Shown: positions 1 to 8,566 of the stretch, one piece after another
How positions within the stretch are numbered: position 1 is the first letter of the stretch
Layout of the letters: each line of letters begins with the position of its first letter
Assembly (NCBI GenBank): GCA_008933835.1
Contig: WBUG01000015.1
Coordinates: 1 to 56,873, forward strand
Origin: Bacteroidota bacterium
GTDB taxonomy: Bacteria > Bacteroidota > Ignavibacteria > UBA10030 > UBA8401
Length of the DNA stretch: 56,873 bases
Direction: 5' to 3'
Program-made: the position numbers and the translations under genes
The notes under the pieces: generated by a model
The model's database searches: none
Told to the model about the DNA's origin: nothing
The model's input: only the letters and a program-made list of their open reading frames with translations

Positions 1-1
1 C

Positions 2-256
2 ATGTGGGCGGACGGGGTGTTCTACGACGGGTTGTCGATGCCGGCCCTGGAGATCGAGGACCGGGTGGGGGGCGGCGATGGATTTGCATCGGGCTTCACC
101 TATGGGTTCCTGAACGGGAAGAGCGCGCAGGAGTGCGTGAACTACGGTGTGGCGCACGGGGCGATGCTGATGACGACGCGGGGAGACTCGAGCATGATCA
201 CGCTGGAGGAGCTCAACCACGTGGCCGCCGGCGGAAGCGCGAGGATCAAACGGTAG
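2..256 (+). CDS. PfkB-family sugar kinase, probable 2-keto-3-deoxygluconate kinase (C-terminal fragment)
   Basis: This is the last 84 residues of a ribokinase-fold (PfkB) kinase cut off by the window edge; the reading frame is open to the left, so the first ATG is not the true start. The fragment holds the PfkB signature region around DRVGGGDGFASG, with the catalytic Asp in GGGD (the usual form is GAGD), and a tail with TTRGDSSMITLEEL that resembles 2-keto-3-deoxygluconate kinases. The family phosphorylates a sugar acid or sugar with ATP in the cytoplasm. The sugar specificity is inferred from the tail only. A strong intrinsic terminator follows. Confidence 0.75.
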   Translation: MWADGVFYDGLSMPALEIEDRVGGGDGFASGFTYGFLNGKSAQECVNYGVAHGAMLMTTRGDSSMITLEELNHVAAGGSARIKR

Positions 257-276
257 GAAGAATGGATCCGCCGCAG

Positions 277-305
277 AAAGGGAGACCGCATGGTCTCCCT
301 TTTTC
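277..305 (+). terminator. Rho-independent terminator after the sugar kinase
   Basis: A perfect stem GGGAGACC (280-287) with GGTCTCCC (292-299), loop GCAT, is flanked by AAA and followed by a T run from 300 to 304. It sits 20 bases after the kinase stop codon and ends that transcript before the GH5 gene. Confidence 0.85.
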
Positions 306-374
306 ATTTTCTGTCGTTGCATTTGCGGACATCATCATGGATATTCTCCGGTATCATGAACGGAACGAACGGAT

Positions 375-1733
375 ATGAAGCACGGCTCTATCATTGCAGC
401 GGTTTTCCCGCTTCTCTTCTTCATTGGTTGCGCCACCCTCTGGCCGTTCGGCGGAGAAGATGAAATGGTCGCCGTACGGGGGACACAGTTCGTCCGCAAC
501 GGCAAACCGTACCTCTTCGCCGGAACGAACCTCTGGTATGCGCCGTACCTCGGCTCACCGGGTGCGGGCGGCGACAGGGCACGGCTCCGCCGGGAGCTCG
601 ATTCGCTGCAGGCCGCCGGCGTCACCAATCTGCGCATCCTTGCGGGCTCGGAACGGGGCGGAATGAACGGAACCCTTTCGCCGTCGTTCATCACCGGGCC
701 CGATGCGTATAACGATTCGCTGCTGCTCGGTCTGGATGTGGCGCTGGCGGAACTGGCGGAACGCGGTATGACCGCGGTCCTCTTCTTCACGAACTACTGG
801 GAATGGTCGGGCGGCATGCTGCAGTACGTTACATGGGCGGACGCACTTCCGGTGTTCGACCCGTCGGTCGAAGGGTGGGATGCGTTCATGGACCGCTCCG
901 CCTCCTTCTACGGCAATGAAAATGCGAACCGGATGTACCGTTCGTACATCCGAACCATCATCGCTCGCGTCAACACCGTCAACGGACGGCGGTACGCCGA
1001 AGATCCCTCCATCATGGCATGGCAGCTCGCGAACGAACCGCGACCCGGCTCCACCGGACCGGAAGGATGGCGGAACGCTGAACGGTACGTCCGGTGGATC
1101 GATGAGACCGCCGCGTACATCAAATCGCTCGATTCCCTTCATCTTGTCTCCACCGGCAGCGAGGGGATCGTCGGAAGCCTCCAGGATGAATCGCTCTACG
1201 TCGCCGCACACCGTTCGCGGCATATCGATTATCTCACGCTCCACCTCTGGCCCGGCATCTGGCGCTGGTTCGACGCCGGGCGGCCCGCCGAGACGTTCGG
1301 ACCGGCGCTCGACAGCGCCGGGTCGTACGTACGCGCGCATCTGCGTATCGCCCGGCAGCTGCAGAAACCGCTGGTGCTCGAAGAGTTCGGTTGGCGCCGT
1401 GATGAAGGAGCGAACGCTCCCTCCGCACCCGCGAGTTTGCGTGACCGGTTCTATGAACGGATGCTGGACCTGGCGGCGGATTCCGCCGAAGCGGGCTCGC
1501 CGATGGCGGGGACGAACTTCTGGGCATGGGGAGGGGAAGGGCGTTCGGTGCGCGGTGACGGCCGGTGGAGAGCGGGGGACCCGCTGACCGGGGACCCGCC
1601 GCACGAACCGCAGGGGATGCATTCGGTGTTCGATACCGACATGTCGACGGTGAACATCCTCAAGGCGCACGCCGCGCGGATGAGAAGTGCGGCGGAACGG
1701 CGCCGGAGCGTCGCGGCGGGAGATGTCCGGTGA
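375..1733 (+). CDS. Glycoside hydrolase family 5-like lipoprotein (mannanase-like)
   Basis: A 452-residue predicted lipoprotein. The N-terminus is a short signal with lipobox FIGC, so Cys19 would carry the lipid and the enzyme would sit on a membrane facing the periplasm or outside. The (beta/alpha)8 fold of clan GH-A is indicated by an ANEP motif (acid/base Glu near residue 221) and a strand ending LEEFGW (nucleophile Glu near 336-337). The aromatic-rich loops and the spacing resemble GH5 beta-mannanases, but the substrate is inferred. The stop codon overlaps the start of the next gene (GTGA), so the two are probably co-translated. No clear promoter is visible in the 118 bases upstream. Confidence 0.8.
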   Translation: MKHGSIIAAVFPLLFFIGCATLWPFGGEDEMVAVRGTQFVRNGKPYLFAGTNLWYAPYLGSPGAGGDRARLRRELDSLQAAGVTNLRILAGSERGGMNGTLSPSFITGPDAYNDSLLLGLDVALAELAERGMTAVLFFTNYWEWSGGMLQYVTWADALPVFDPSVEGWDAFMDRSASFYGNENANRMYRSYIRTIIARVNTVNGRRYAEDPSIMAWQLANEPRPGSTGPEGWRNAERYVRWIDETAAYIKSLDSLHLVSTGSEGIVGSLQDESLYVAAHRSRHIDYLTLHLWPGIWRWFDAGRPAETFGPALDSAGSYVRAHLRIARQLQKPLVLEEFGWRRDEGANAPSAPASLRDRFYERMLDLAADSAEAGSPMAGTNFWAWGGEGRSVRGDGRWRAGDPLTGDPPHEPQGMHSVFDTDMSTVNILKAHAARMRSAAERRRSVAAGDVR

Positions 1734-2233
1734 CGTTCCTCGCCATCGACTTCGAGACCGCGAACCGGTATCCGGACAGTGCCTGTTCAGTGGGGCTGGT
1801 CCGCGTCACCGGCGGCAGCATCACCGAGAAACGGACCCTGCTCATCCGTCCGCCGTACGACCTCTTCGAGTTCTCGCACATCCACGGCATCACACTGCGC
1901 GACGTCCGGCGGGCGCCGACCTTCCGGGAACGGTGGAAGAGCATCGCTCCGTTCTTCGAAGGGATCGACTTCGCCGTCGCCCACAACGCGCCGTTCGACC
2001 GGCGGGTGCTCGAGGCGTGCTGCCGTACGTTCGCCATCACGCCGCCGGAGGTCGAGTTCCGCTGTACCGTACGGCTCTCCCGTTCGGTCCTCCGGATCAA
2101 GCCCGCGAACCTGTCGAACGTCTGCCGCGAGCTCTTCATCCCGCTCGAACACCACGAAGCGGGGTCCGACGCGGAGGCGTGCGCCCGCATCATGATGGAG
2201 GTGCTTCGCCGGGAGGAGGAGCGTCAGCGCTGA
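1730..2233 (+). CDS. DnaQ-like 3'-5' exonuclease (DEDDh family)
   Basis: A 167-residue protein covering a single RNase T/DnaQ exonuclease domain. Exo I is FLAIDFETAN at the N-terminus (Asp and Glu bind metal), Exo II is VAHNAPFDRRVL, and the last motif is HEAGSDAEACA, the HxxxxD form. It lacks any polymerase or UvrC-like extension, so it is a stand-alone exonuclease of the DNA polymerase III epsilon-like type, probably in repair or RNA trimming. The GTG start at 1730 overlaps the upstream TGA and is preceded by a GGGAG ribosome site; the open frame reaches back to 1565 but the domain begins here. The 3' end overlaps the convergent TPR gene by about 10 bases. Confidence 0.85.
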   Translation: MTFLAIDFETANRYPDSACSVGLVRVTGGSITEKRTLLIRPPYDLFEFSHIHGITLRDVRRAPTFRERWKSIAPFFEGIDFAVAHNAPFDRRVLEACCRTFAITPPEVEFRCTVRLSRSVLRIKPANLSNVCRELFIPLEHHEAGSDAEACARIMMEVLRREEERQR

Positions 2234-3762
2234 CCGAGGGTGCGGCCGAAGTGCTCCCGCCGGCAGTCGGGACAGATGCCGTGGGAGAAGGTCGCGTGCG
2301 AGTGGTCGGAGATGTATCCTTCGAGGTTCTGCCAGTATCCTTCGTCGTTGCGGATCTTCTTGCAATGCGAGCAGATGGGGAGGAGACCGGAGAGCGTCTT
2401 CAGTTCCTGCATCTTCTCCTGCAGCTGCCGGTTCAATCCCTCCACCTCTTCCTTCCGTGCTTCCGCGATGCGGCGCCCTTCCCGGATGCGCCGGATGTAG
2501 AGCACCAGCAGAACGACGATGCCGGAGAGGAGGGCCAGCCCGCCGATGAGCGCGTACCCGCGCAGTTCCTGTTCCTGCAGCGCATGCTCGGTCTCCGCCC
2601 GGAGCAGTTCGAGTTCTTTCTCCTTCTTGTGCCGCTCGATGCGGATGAGCAGCTCGGTGATGCGGTTGCTCTCCCGGGAGTTGAAGACGGAATCCTTCGC
2701 CGCCGAATACTTCCGGAAGTACCGGTACGCCGTTCCGGTCTCACCGCGGTCGTCGTAGAGCCGCGTGAGCGATTCGTACGCTTTCTTCACTTCGTCCGTG
2801 GCGCCGATGGAGGTGGCGAGCGCTGCGGCCTTCTCCAGCCACCGGATGGCCCCCGCGTCGTCGTCCGCTCCGTGCGCGGCGATGCCGAGGGCGTTGAGCG
2901 CCTGCACCGCGCCGTGTTTCTGGCCGAGCTCTTCATAATAGGCCAGCGACCGGCGGAGGTCCTCCACGGCCTTCCGGAACTTCTTCTGCTCGATCTCGAT
3001 GAGCCCGAGGTTCAGATACGAGTACGCCATGCCGTTCGTGAAACCGGTCCGTTCGGACATCTCCAGCGCGATGCGCTGCAGCGTGATGGCGGTGTCCAGA
3101 TTGCCGCGGCGCAGTTCGGCGAACCCGACGTTCTGATGGAACCGGATGAGCGTCAGCGTGTCGCTCTCCGACCCCCGGCGCTTCAGCACTTCGTTGTAGT
3201 ACTCGATGGCCTTGTCGTACAGGCCCATGTTGTGGTACACGATGCCGATGTTGTTCAGCGTCCGCGTCGCTCCGTAGTACCAGCCGATCTCCTCGCGGAT
3301 GCGGAACGCCTCCTGATGATGCTCGAGCGCCTTGCTGTACTGTCCCAGATACCCGTAGGTGATGCCGAGCGTGCTGTGGGCGCTGGCGATGTACCGTTTG
3401 TTGCCGAGTTCCGTCGCCAGTTCGAGGGAGAGGTAACCGTTGGAGAGCGCTTCGGTGAAATCGCCGAGCTGTGCGGAGGCGAACGAGATGGTCGCGACGA
3501 TGGTCGGAACGGTATCGCGGATGCCGAGCTGCCGTGCGATGGTCAACGCCTCGTTCGCATGATGGATGGCGTCGAGCGGTCGGACCGCCTCCAGTTTTTC
3601 GGAAAGCACGTAATGGGCTTTGAACAGTTCCTCGCCGGTCAGGGAAGGGAGAAGGCGGCGGATGGAGTCCAGGTCGGTCGAGCCGCCCTGTCCGGGAGCC
3701 GTGACAGCGGCGGCGAGCAGCAGAGCGATGATATGGCGTCGGATGAACTTCATGGGCTGCAT
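2224..3762 (-). CDS. TPR-repeat membrane protein with C-terminal Cys-rich signalling-associated domain
   Basis: About 512 residues: a signal peptide (IIALLLAAAV), roughly eight tetratricopeptide repeats (residues about 60-370), a transmembrane helix (YALIGGLALLSGIVVLLVLY), a coiled coil, and a C-terminal module with ICSHCKKIR, GYW and GICPDC. That module, with two CxxC pairs, is common at the ends of PAS and receiver proteins in several phyla but has no assigned function. The layout (periplasmic TPRs, one TM, cytoplasmic tail) resembles Bacteroidota TPR sensor proteins, but no kinase, guanylate cyclase or HTH output domain is present. I chose the ATG at 3762 because it lies 3 bases after a TACATTTT -7 element; ATG 3753 (MKFIRR) is the alternative. 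Confidence 0.75.
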   Translation of the reverse strand: MQPMKFIRRHIIALLLAAAVTAPGQGGSTDLDSIRRLLPSLTGEELFKAHYVLSEKLEAVRPLDAIHHANEALTIARQLGIRDTVPTIVATISFASAQLGDFTEALSNGYLSLELATELGNKRYIASAHSTLGITYGYLGQYSKALEHHQEAFRIREEIGWYYGATRTLNNIGIVYHNMGLYDKAIEYYNEVLKRRGSESDTLTLIRFHQNVGFAELRRGNLDTAITLQRIALEMSERTGFTNGMAYSYLNLGLIEIEQKKFRKAVEDLRRSLAYYEELGQKHGAVQALNALGIAAHGADDDAGAIRWLEKAAALATSIGATDEVKKAYESLTRLYDDRGETGTAYRYFRKYSAAKDSVFNSRESNRITELLIRIERHKKEKELELLRAETEHALQEQELRGYALIGGLALLSGIVVLLVLYIRRIREGRRIAEARKEEVEGLNRQLQEKMQELKTLSGLLPICSHCKKIRNDEGYWQNLEGYISDHSHATFSHGICPDCRREHFGRTLGQR

Positions 3763-3764
3763 GA

Positions 3765-3795
3765 AAAATGTACTGAAAATCGTCCCATCGTCCAA
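3765..3795 (-). promoter_or_regulatory. Bacteroidetes-type promoter for the TPR gene
   Basis: On the minus strand TTG (3795-3793), 20 bases, then TACATTTT (3772-3765). The predicted transcription start falls on or next to the ATG at 3762, so the mRNA would be leaderless. Confidence 0.6.
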
Positions 3796-3816
3796 CTCAA
3801 TTCGGTCGTCATGGTC

Positions 3817-3847
3817 TTGCATTCCGCGGGATGCCTGAGTAGATTGG
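3817..3847 (+). promoter_or_regulatory. Bacteroidetes-type promoter for the zinc-ribbon gene
   Basis: TTG (3817-3819), 20 bases, TAGATTGG (3840-3847). It lies inside the upstream region shared with the divergent TPR gene and would start transcription near 3851. Confidence 0.6.
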
Positions 3848-3871
3848 AGTGACAAACGAAAGAGAGTTCCG

Positions 3872-4039
3872 ATGAGTCAGCGAGAGAGCGAACGCCCGCT
3901 CACCGTGAAATGCCCGAATTGCCGTCAAACCGTGGAACCGGACCGGAACGAGACCACCGGACGGTTCGTATGTCCCATCTGTGCGACACCGGTGGACGTT
4001 CAGGTCATCGTGGAAAAGAAGAAACGGGGTATACGGTAG
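3872..4039 (+). CDS. Small zinc-ribbon protein (55 aa)
   Basis: A short gene of 55 residues beginning MSQRESERP. It has two CPxC knuckles, CPNC near residue 14 and CPIC near residue 34, separated by 16 residues, which is the four-Cys layout of a zinc ribbon. The tail is basic (EKKKRGIR). A GAGAG ribosome site and a good promoter precede it, and GC-rich third positions support coding. The function is unknown; such proteins often bind nucleic acid or a partner protein. A terminator hairpin follows, although its T run serves the opposite strand. Confidence 0.7.
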   Translation: MSQRESERPLTVKCPNCRQTVEPDRNETTGRFVCPICATPVDVQVIVEKKKRGIR

Positions 4040-4046
4040 GAAGGTG

Positions 4047-4082
4047 AAAAAAAAACGCCGTTCCGGCGGACCGGAACGGCGT
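4047..4082 (-). terminator. Rho-independent terminator of the lipoprotein gene
   Basis: A 12-base perfect stem (4055-4066 with 4071-4082, loop CGGA) is followed on the minus strand by a run of eight to nine U (the A run at 4047-4055). It ends the minus-strand lipoprotein transcript; the same hairpin may also stop the plus-strand zinc-ribbon transcript. Confidence 0.85.
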
Positions 4083-4103
4083 CGGTGATGATGCGGAGAG
4101 GCT

Positions 4104-4760
4104 TCAGTGCGTGCTGAAACGACGGTGTATGTCCGACTTGATGCGTGAGACCAGCTCGTCGTCCATGCCGCCGTAGACGAAGTACCGGTCCACGACGGGT
4201 GCGTTGAACGAGCCGCTGCTCACCTGGATGGTGGTGAGCGTGTCGAAGATGTTATAGCCGCTTCCGGAGAACGTGCCGGAGATGTTCGTCTCGCTCGCGC
4301 TGCTGACGACGCTGGCGCCGTTGAGCAGCATGTAGAACTGCGGGAGCGACGCCGTGTCCGCCAGGTTCGGGAAGTACGCGAAGAAGCCCATCCGCTGCGC
4401 GTTCACGGCGGAGTAGGAGTACGTGCCGGCGCCGACCGCCGTGGCCGTGTCGATCATGCCGGTGTAGACGAGCTTCGGAGCCATGGGATTGGTGACGTCG
4501 TACGCAAAGACCACCACGTACTCCATGTTCCCGTCCGAGTACGAGAAGGCGCCGGCGGCGCTCTGCGAGGTCATCAGCGTATCGAAGATGCCGTTGGCGG
4601 CGAAGTTGCCGCGGTTGGAGGAGAAGGAGAACGTGCCGGCCGATTTGAAGAGGCCGCTGCCGCCGGGCGAGACGGGATCGGTCTCTTTGTCGCAGCCGAC
4701 GATGGTGAGTCCGGCGACGAGAGCGGCGAATACGAGAAGACGGAAGTGTGTGTTGTTCAT
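4104..4760 (-). CDS. Predicted lipoprotein of unknown function
   Basis: A 218-residue protein with signal MNNTHFRLLVFAALVAGLTIVGC (cleavage at the lipobox IVGC) followed by an acidic linker and a beta-rich, Ser/Thr/Gly/Ala-rich region. Repeats of the form FDTL...SGSF are visible, for example around SSNRGNFAANGIFDTL and SGSGYNIFDTLTTIQVSSGSF, suggesting a repeated beta-sheet unit. I do not recognise the family. The start at 4760 is supported by AGGAG six bases upstream; a longer open frame to 4856 has no such site. The gene has its own promoter and terminator and so is probably monocistronic. Confidence 0.75.
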   Translation of the reverse strand: MNNTHFRLLVFAALVAGLTIVGCDKETDPVSPGGSGLFKSAGTFSFSSNRGNFAANGIFDTLMTSQSAAGAFSYSDGNMEYVVVFAYDVTNPMAPKLVYTGMIDTATAVGAGTYSYSAVNAQRMGFFAYFPNLADTASLPQFYMLLNGASVVSSASETNISGTFSGSGYNIFDTLTTIQVSSGSFNAPVVDRYFVYGGMDDELVSRIKSDIHRRFSTH

Positions 4761-4801
4761 GATGCTCCTGCGATAGTGATGGTTGATGTGAACGAGCGGT
4801 G

Positions 4802-4831
4802 CAAGTATACGGTTTTCTGCGTACATTTCAA
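4802..4831 (-). promoter_or_regulatory. Bacteroidetes-type promoter for the lipoprotein gene
   Basis: On the minus strand TTG (4831-4829), 19 bases, TATACTTG (4809-4802). Transcription would start about 40 bases before the AGGAG-led ATG. Confidence 0.55.
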
Positions 4832-4871
4832 ATGACGCTCCGGTCCGTTGTATCACCCATCACATACCGCC

Positions 4872-5264
4872 ATGGACATCACCCTCACGACCCCCGCACT
4901 GCTCTTCCCGGCGCTCTCGCTGCTGATGCTGGCGTACACGAACCGCTTTCTCGCCCTTGCGTCGCTCATCCGCACGCTGCATGCGGAATACCAACAGACG
5001 AAGGAGGAGGTGGTACAGTTGCAGATCGAGAGCCTGCGGAGACGGCTGAACGTCATCAAACAGACGCAGACCTTCGGCGTCGCCGGATTCTTCGGAGGTG
5101 TCCTCTCCATGGTGCTCTCGTTCGTCGGGGGGACCGCCGCTGCCGCGTGGATGTTCGGCGCGAGCCTCGTGCTGATGCTCATCTCACTGGCGCTGTCGCT
5201 GAAGGAGGTCTACCTCTCGCTGGACACGCTCTCGCTCCTGCTGGACGGCCGCCCTTCCGAATGA
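4872..5264 (+). CDS. DUF2721-type small membrane protein
   Basis: About 130 residues with an N-terminal hydrophobic helix (ALLFPALSLLMLAYTNRFLALASLI), a charged amphipathic central helix (about residues 40-65, rich in Glu, Gln and Arg), and two further membrane helices (FGVAGFFGGVLSMVLSFVGG and AWMFGASLVLMLISLALS) followed by a SLKEVYLSLDTL segment. This layout matches DUF2721 proteins, which are inner-membrane proteins without known function. I chose ATG 4872 over a TTG at 4848 because the hydrophobic core begins there. The next gene is 80 bases downstream. Confidence 0.7.
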   Translation: MDITLTTPALLFPALSLLMLAYTNRFLALASLIRTLHAEYQQTKEEVVQLQIESLRRRLNVIKQTQTFGVAGFFGGVLSMVLSFVGGTAAAAWMFGASLVLMLISLALSLKEVYLSLDTLSLLLDGRPSE

Positions 5265-5344
5265 CGTCTTCGTCACAACTTTCCCGCCGTTTCGTCCGTA
5301 TATTGCCCGGCAACGATTCCACCATGCACCATCGCTAAGGACCC

Positions 5345-6574
5345 ATGAACCAGCGCCTCCTGCACAAGACCATCGAAAGTTTCGCCGACACCCCGTTCGC
5401 AACGACCGAAGAGCTCCTCACGCACGTCCTCCGGCAGATCGTCTCCAACGACCGCATCGAGATCACGGGGGGACGCGTCTGGCGCCTCGACGTCCAGCGG
5501 TACGCCTACGAGATGGTCGCCCAGGCTGGCGCCATAGAACAGGTGAAGCCGAAGTTCTCCATCAAGGTGGACGAATACCGGATGTTCAAACAGCTTCCGC
5601 AGCACCGCACCATCGTGGCGAAGGAGACCGACGCCTACCTCAAGAGCAAGGGCATTCGCAAGTACTCGGCCACCGGTGTGGGGGACATCGTCCGTGTGAA
5701 GGGGAACGACCTCTTTCCGTACATCCTTTCGTTCAATACGGACCTGGACCATGAGCATGTCGCCCCGACGCTGAACATCATCAGCATCGCCGTCACCTCC
5801 ATGCTCAAGAACCGGAGCATCGAGCGGCGCTCGACCCAGCTGCAGAAGGACCTGGACAAGGCGCGCGAGATCCAGCGGAGTATCCTGCCGGAGCACGCGC
5901 TGCAGTTCCACAACTACGAGATGTTCGGCATCTCGCTGGCGGACCGCATCGTGGGAGGGGATTTCTTCGATTACATTGTGAGCGGGGAGAAGGACCGGGT
6001 CGCGATCGTCATCGGCGACGCGGCGAGCAAGGGCATCTCCGCGGCGGTGCAGGCGCTGTACGTCTCCGGCGCGCTGCGCATGGGGGCAGCCTACCAGACG
6101 AAGATCAGCAACCTCATCCGGAACCTGAACACGCTGGTGAACCACGCCTTCTCCGACGACCGGTTCCTGACCCTGTTCTACGCGGAACTCTCCAACGACC
6201 GGCAGGGGCTCTGCGTCTATGTGAACGCCGGGCACAGCAGTCCTATCGTCTACCGGGCCAGAACGGGGGAGACCGAACTGCTCCCGGCGACCGGGAACAT
6301 CATCGGTCCGTTCCCGGACCAGCATTTCCGGAGCGAAGGATTGATGCTCGCGAAGGGGGATGTGATGCTCCTGTTCACGGACGGCGTGTCCGAAGCGATG
6401 GACGGGGCGGGGAACCAGTACTCGGAGCGGCGCCTCATCGAGCGACTGAAGGAACGGCATCGCGAAACGCCGGAGCTCATTGCGAAGCACATCATCGAGG
6501 ATGTGCAGAAGTTCAGCGCGAAGGGGAAGTACTCGGACGACAAGACGCTCGTCGTGGTGAAGAGGATCAAGTAG
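5345..6574 (+). CDS. SpoIIE/RsbU-type PP2C protein phosphatase
   Basis: 409 residues. The C-terminal half (about 170-409) is a PP2C-like SpoIIE domain: the metal-binding motifs are GGDFFDY, GDAASKGISAAV, FTDGVSEAMD and DDKTLVVVK. The linker EIQRSILPEH just before the domain is typical of RsbU-like phosphatases. The first 165 residues form a sensor-like region that I cannot assign; it lacks a clear membrane helix. Such enzymes dephosphorylate anti-sigma-factor antagonists (STAS proteins) in partner-switching signalling; no antagonist or anti-sigma kinase is encoded next to it. The gene ends 8 bases inside the convergent ABC-F gene. Confidence 0.85.
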   Translation: MNQRLLHKTIESFADTPFATTEELLTHVLRQIVSNDRIEITGGRVWRLDVQRYAYEMVAQAGAIEQVKPKFSIKVDEYRMFKQLPQHRTIVAKETDAYLKSKGIRKYSATGVGDIVRVKGNDLFPYILSFNTDLDHEHVAPTLNIISIAVTSMLKNRSIERRSTQLQKDLDKAREIQRSILPEHALQFHNYEMFGISLADRIVGGDFFDYIVSGEKDRVAIVIGDAASKGISAAVQALYVSGALRMGAAYQTKISNLIRNLNTLVNHAFSDDRFLTLFYAELSNDRQGLCVYVNAGHSSPIVYRARTGETELLPATGNIIGPFPDQHFRSEGLMLAKGDVMLLFTDGVSEAMDGAGNQYSERRLIERLKERHRETPELIAKHIIEDVQKFSAKGKYSDDKTLVVVKRIK

Positions 6575-8456
6575 CGGACGCTCCGCTGCGCACCGACTCC
6601 AGATCGTGCCACCGGGCGTAGAGCCGTTCCACCTCCGTCCGGCAACGTTCCATCTCGTGTGTTAGCTCCTCGGTACGCGCGCCGTGCAGCGCATAGAAGT
6701 CGGGCGAGGCGAACAGCGTTTCGAGCCGCAGCACCTCCTCCTCCGCGCGCATGATGGCCTCTTCCATCCCTTCCAGTTCCTTCGCTTCCTTGTAGCTCAG
6801 CTTCCGGACCGCCGCCTTCGGCTCCTTCGGCGCCGCCGTCTCCAGCGCAGCGGGGAGCGCCGCCGCCCGGCGCGCCTCGCGCTTCTCTTTATAGTAATCG
6901 TAGTGCCCTTCGCTGAAGTGCACCGTACCGTCCTCCTCGAACGCGAGGATGCCGTTGCAGACACGGTTCAGGAAGTACCGGTCGTGGCTCACGGCGATGA
7001 CGCACCCGTCGAACGCCTCCAGCGCCTCCTCGAGCACCCGGAGCGTGGGAAGGTCCAGGTCGTTCGTCGGTTCGTCGAGCACGAGCAGATTGCCGCCGCG
7101 CCGCAGCACCTTCGCCAGCAGCAGTCGGCTCCGTTCGCCGCCGGAGAGGGAGCCGACCTTCGTCATGATGCGGTCGTCCGTGAAGAGGAACCGCCGCAGG
7201 TAGGACCAGACCGTCAGCCGCTGCTCGCCGAACATCACCCAGTCGTTCCCTTCGCCGATCTCGCGCAGCACCGTGTTCCCGTCATCGAGGGAGAGGCGCG
7301 ACTGGTCCACGGAATTGATCACCGTCCGCTCGCCGATCTCCACCGAACCGGCCGCCGGCGTCAGCTCGCCGAGGATGACGCGCAGCAGCGTCGTCTTCCC
7401 GCTCCCGTTGCGTCCCACGATGCCGAGCTTGCGGTGTTTCGTGAAGAGCAGGTCCACGCCGCGGAAGAGGGGCCGGCCGTCCATGTCCATCCCCAGGTTC
7501 CGCAGATTGAGGATGGTGGAACCGAGTCCGGGCGGGGGAGGGATGACGAGCTCCACTTCCCGTTCCGGCACGAAACCTTCCGCATCGGCAACATCGAAGT
7601 ACCGTTTGAGCCGGCTCTTCGACTTGGTCGTACGCGCGCGGGGACCCCGGCGCACCCACTCCAGCTCCCGGCGCAGGAAGTTGTTCCTCTTCTTCTCCTC
7701 GCTCTCCAGCTGCGCCTGCCGTTCCGCCTTGTCGATCATGAAATCGGTGTAGTTCCCCTCGTGCGGATGGCAGACCCCCTCCGCCAGTTCGATGATGCGG
7801 TTCGCGATGGAGTCGAGGAAGTAGCGGTCGTGCGTCACGAACAGGCAGGCACCCTGGTAGGAGGCGAGGTACTCTTCGAGCCATTCGATGGAGCCGGTGT
7901 CGAGATGGTTTGTCGGCTCGTCCAGGATGAGCAGGTCCGGCCGCGCGACGACCGCCCGGCAGAGGGCGACGCGCCGCTTCTCGCCGCCGGAGAGGGTGTC
8001 GATGGAACGTCCCGGCGCCGGTGCGTTGAGGGAGGTCATCACCGCATCGACGCGGTTCCGAAGGTTCCATCCGTCGATCTGGCGCAGATGCTCCTCCACC
8101 GTGTGGCGGCGTTCCGCGTCGAAGGGGAGATGTTCGTACTCCTCCAGCAGTTCCAGCACACCGCGTGCCCCCTCCAGCACGTTCTCGTACACCGTCTTCG
8201 ACGTGTCCAGCGTGAACTCCTGCGAAAGGTACCCCGTCACCAGCTCACGGCGCCGTTCGACGGTCCCCGAGTCCGGCGACATCAGTCCGGCGATGACCTT
8301 GATGAGCGTGGACTTGCCGGAGCCGTTGGCGCCGACGAGGCCGATCCGGTCGGTCTGATGGATGCTCAGGGTCGCGGAACGGAGCACCACCTGCTCGCCG
8401 AATCGTACGGCGAGGTCGCGGGCGGCGATGAGGAGGGGGGAGACCGGTTTGGACAT
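6567..8456 (-). CDS. ABC-F family ATPase (Uup-like)
   Basis: 629 residues with two ABC ATPase domains in tandem and no membrane segment. The first has Walker A GANGSGKST and signature LSGGEKRRVALCRA; the second has GRNGSGKTT and LSGGERSRLLLAKV. Each signature is followed by a LILDEPTNHLD or LVLDEPTNDLD Walker B. The interdomain linker is rich in Arg and Lys (RRELEWVRRGPRARTTKSKSR), and the C-terminus (about 555-629) is a charged coiled coil as in Uup, which binds DNA or ribosomes. ABC-F proteins act on translating ribosomes or replication intermediates rather than in transport. It is transcribed alone toward the phosphatase gene. Confidence 0.9.
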   Translation of the reverse strand: MSKPVSPLLIAARDLAVRFGEQVVLRSATLSIHQTDRIGLVGANGSGKSTLIKVIAGLMSPDSGTVERRRELVTGYLSQEFTLDTSKTVYENVLEGARGVLELLEEYEHLPFDAERRHTVEEHLRQIDGWNLRNRVDAVMTSLNAPAPGRSIDTLSGGEKRRVALCRAVVARPDLLILDEPTNHLDTGSIEWLEEYLASYQGACLFVTHDRYFLDSIANRIIELAEGVCHPHEGNYTDFMIDKAERQAQLESEEKKRNNFLRRELEWVRRGPRARTTKSKSRLKRYFDVADAEGFVPEREVELVIPPPPGLGSTILNLRNLGMDMDGRPLFRGVDLLFTKHRKLGIVGRNGSGKTTLLRVILGELTPAAGSVEIGERTVINSVDQSRLSLDDGNTVLREIGEGNDWVMFGEQRLTVWSYLRRFLFTDDRIMTKVGSLSGGERSRLLLAKVLRRGGNLLVLDEPTNDLDLPTLRVLEEALEAFDGCVIAVSHDRYFLNRVCNGILAFEEDGTVHFSEGHYDYYKEKREARRAAALPAALETAAPKEPKAAVRKLSYKEAKELEGMEEAIMRAEEEVLRLETLFASPDFYALHGARTEELTHEMERCRTEVERLYARWHDLESVRSGASAT

Positions 8457-8566
8457 GCGGAGCGGACCTTCTTTCGGACAGTATACGAAAATCTTTTCTG
8501 ACCTCTGAGTGAAATTCGCGGAGCGATTGAGTACATTCCTCCATTCACCACACCTCAGGAGTGCCC

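Noticed and set aside
1687-3852. A 721-codon plus-strand frame opposite the TPR gene
   Set aside because: The minus-strand frame has a signal peptide, TPRs and a promoter; the plus frame is a GC-driven shadow.
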